From Planktophila grossartii (GTDB lineage Bacteria; Actinomycetota; Actinomycetes; Nanopelagicales; Nanopelagicaceae), in NCBI GenBank assembly GCA_965234365.1, contig OZ248345.1, positions 124,001 through 188,000 on the forward strand: a DNA stretch of 64,000 bases, written 5' to 3'. Position numbers and translations under genes: made by a program. Position 1 is the stretch's first letter; each line of letters opens with the position of its first letter. The notes under the pieces are model-generated. The model was not told the origin of the DNA. It ran no database searches and saw nothing but the letters and a program-made list of their open reading frames with translations. Of this stretch, positions 62,928 through 64,000 are shown in pieces.

Positions 62928-62969
62928 AAAGTAAGAAAAGGCGCTGATATCAGCGCCTTTTCTTACTTT
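62928..62969. terminator. Bidirectional intrinsic terminator (20-bp perfect stem)
   Basis: AAAGTAAGAAAAGGCGCTGA (62928-62947) and its exact complement (62950-62969) flank TA. The A-rich left flank and T-rich right arm (CCTTTTCTTACTTT) make it functional on both strands, ending the tRNA-fMet transcript and the copper ATPase gene that converge here. Confidence 0.88.
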
Positions 62970-62987
62970 CTGCTTAGATAATTTCGA

Positions 62988-64000
62988 TTACTTGATGCGC
63001 AATGAATTAGTTACAACAAAGAGACTACTCATCGCCATTGCCGCAGCTGCATACATGGGTGACATGAGCCCCGCTGCTGCGATAGGAATTCCAATAGCGT
63101 TGTAGGCAAATGCCCATCCTAGATTTACTTTGATGGTGCGCAGTGTTCGTTTGGAGAGCGCAAGTGCATCGACGACGCTCATCAGTTGAGGGCGCATGAT
63201 CGTGATATCAGCGGTTGCAATCGCAGTATCGGTCCCTGTTCCCATTGCGATGCTGAGATCTGCTTGTGCAAGGGCAGCGGCATCGTTGACTCCATCGCCC
63301 ACCATGAGAACGCGCTTGCCTTCAGATTGCAGTGAAGAGATCTTTGCGAGCTTATCTTCAGGCTTTGCTAAGGCGATGATGTGGTCTGAGGAAATTCCGA
63401 CAGATGCTCCTACCTTGGCAGCAGCTTCTGGGTAATCTCCAGTCAATAGCCAGGTATCAATCTTCTTGCTCTGAAGCGCTGCGATAGTTGCAGCTGCATC
63501 TTTCTTGATGACATCACCTGCAGCAAAGACGGCGATAGCGACTCCATCCCAGGCAAGAACAGAGACAGCAAAGGAGTGAGATTGAGCTTCTCGGATTGCG
63601 CTCTGAATTTCTACATCAAAGGGAACTGAGCTATGTGCAACTGATTCTGGAGAGCCGATGATGACCACTGGAGATTGATCTCCGATGCGGACGCGACCGG
63701 CAACTCCCACACTCGGTGTTTGAGTAAATTCAGTGACAGGCAGTTGCTCTGCACTTCGCGCAATACAGTAAGAAGCAATTGCTTGCGAAACGGGATGATT
63801 GCTCTGGCTTTCAAGTGCGAGAGCAGATGAGAGCACACTCTTTTCAGTAAGAAGCGTTGCGAAAGAAGCGCCGAGAATTTTCTGCGCAGAGACCGGAATT
63901 GCTACCTGCTGCACCTTCATCGCTCCATCAGTCAGCGTTCCGGTCTTATCAAGAACGACTGTATCGATGGAGTTTGATGCTTCCAGTACACGCGGATGGC
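62988..64000 (-). CDS. Copper-translocating P-type ATPase, C-terminal part (partial)
   Basis: The gene runs off the window end, so its N-terminus is missing; 336 residues are visible. At the edge is VVLDKTGTLTDG with the phosphorylated Asp, then the nucleotide domain with GDVIKKDAAATIAALQSK and WLLTGDYPEAA, the hinge MVGDGVNDAAALAQADLSIAMGTGTD, and two final helices with FAYNAIGIP and AMAMSSLFVVTNSLRIK. The Tyr-Asn and Met-Ser-Ser residues are P1B-1 Cu(I) ligands, so a CopA-type exporter is likely. An internal Met at 63920 is not the true start. Confidence 0.92.
   Translation of the reverse strand, partial: HPRVLEASNSIDTVVLDKTGTLTDGAMKVQQVAIPVSAQKILGASFATLLTEKSVLSSALALESQSNHPVSQAIASYCIARSAEQLPVTEFTQTPSVGVAGRVRIGDQSPVVIIGSPESVAHSSVPFDVEIQSAIREAQSHSFAVSVLAWDGVAIAVFAAGDVIKKDAAATIAALQSKKIDTWLLTGDYPEAAAKVGASVGISSDHIIALAKPEDKLAKISSLQSEGKRVLMVGDGVNDAAALAQADLSIAMGTGTDTAIATADITIMRPQLMSVVDALALSKRTLRTIKVNLGWAFAYNAIGIPIAAAGLMSPMYAAAAMAMSSLFVVTNSLRIK

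Overview
The window (about 47-50% G+C by eye) is a stretch of chromosome from a streamlined actinobacterium. Gene order follows the actinobacterial core: pmt-rsmI-metG-tatD-rsmA-ispE, glmU-prs-rplY-pth, mfd-mazG-eno-ftsB-DUF501-ppx, greA-DUF4307, xseB-xseA-ispH-DUF6542-ychF, and adnA-adnB...nudC-uvrD2-whiB7...DUF2342-ylbL-UPF0182. WhiB, AdnAB, DUF501, DUF3817 and UPF0182 are actinobacterial signatures. The moderate G+C, very short or negative intergenic distances and single-copy housekeeping content fit a freshwater Nanopelagicales (acI, Planktophila-like) genome; that assignment is an inference. I see no phage, IS element, CRISPR array, rRNA operon or origin.

Layout. 1-13.9 kb: tail of a possible divisome protein, protein mannosyltransferase, 16S rRNA methylation (rsmI, rsmA), MetRS, TatD, isoprenoid ispE, a MarR regulator, tRNA-Gln, the UDP-GlcNAc/PRPP genes glmU-prs, ribosomal L25, Pth and PEP carboxylase. 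14.0-22.7 kb: mfd, a SurA-like lipoprotein, mazG, enolase, FtsB/DivIC, DUF501, exopolyphosphatase and a family-5 uracil-DNA glycosylase. 22.7-28.2 kb: a tRNA with UAA anticodon, a BI-1/YccA membrane protein and an exporter block (two MFS pumps and a DrrAB-type ABC exporter). 28.2-32.7 kb: greA, DUF4307, SURF1, DUF3817, PIN-PhoH and a lytic transglycosylase. 32.7-42.2 kb: class I fumarase, exonuclease VII, ispH, a hydrolase, DUF6542, rmuC, ychF and typA. 42.2-54.3 kb: the AdnAB helicase-nuclease, KatG, an EEP-family nuclease, NudC and a short UvrD2. 54.3-64 kb: a WhiB7-like regulator behind an upstream ORF and attenuator, a ThiF/cyclodehydratase-like protein, a zinc ribbon, YgjP- and DUF2342-family proteins, a Lon/S16 (YlbL-like) protease, UPF0182, initiator tRNA and the C-terminal part of a copper P-type ATPase.

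The most interesting locus is 54.3-55.05 kb. A 61-codon upstream ORF with a strong ribosome site is followed by a strong intrinsic terminator and then whiB7. Eight bases inside the end of the upstream ORF are perfectly complementary to the 5' arm of the terminator, so an antiterminator and the terminator are mutually exclusive. That is the architecture expected of a translation-sensing antibiotic-response attenuator. Other points for a second look are a class I (short variable loop) tRNA with a UAA anticodon, a tRNA-Gln with an atypical T-loop, a UvrD2 without HRDC domain, a YlbL-type protease without PDZ domain, a nested inverted repeat at 57.3 kb, loss of mca from its usual place, and many divergent gene pairs with almost no space for a promoter.
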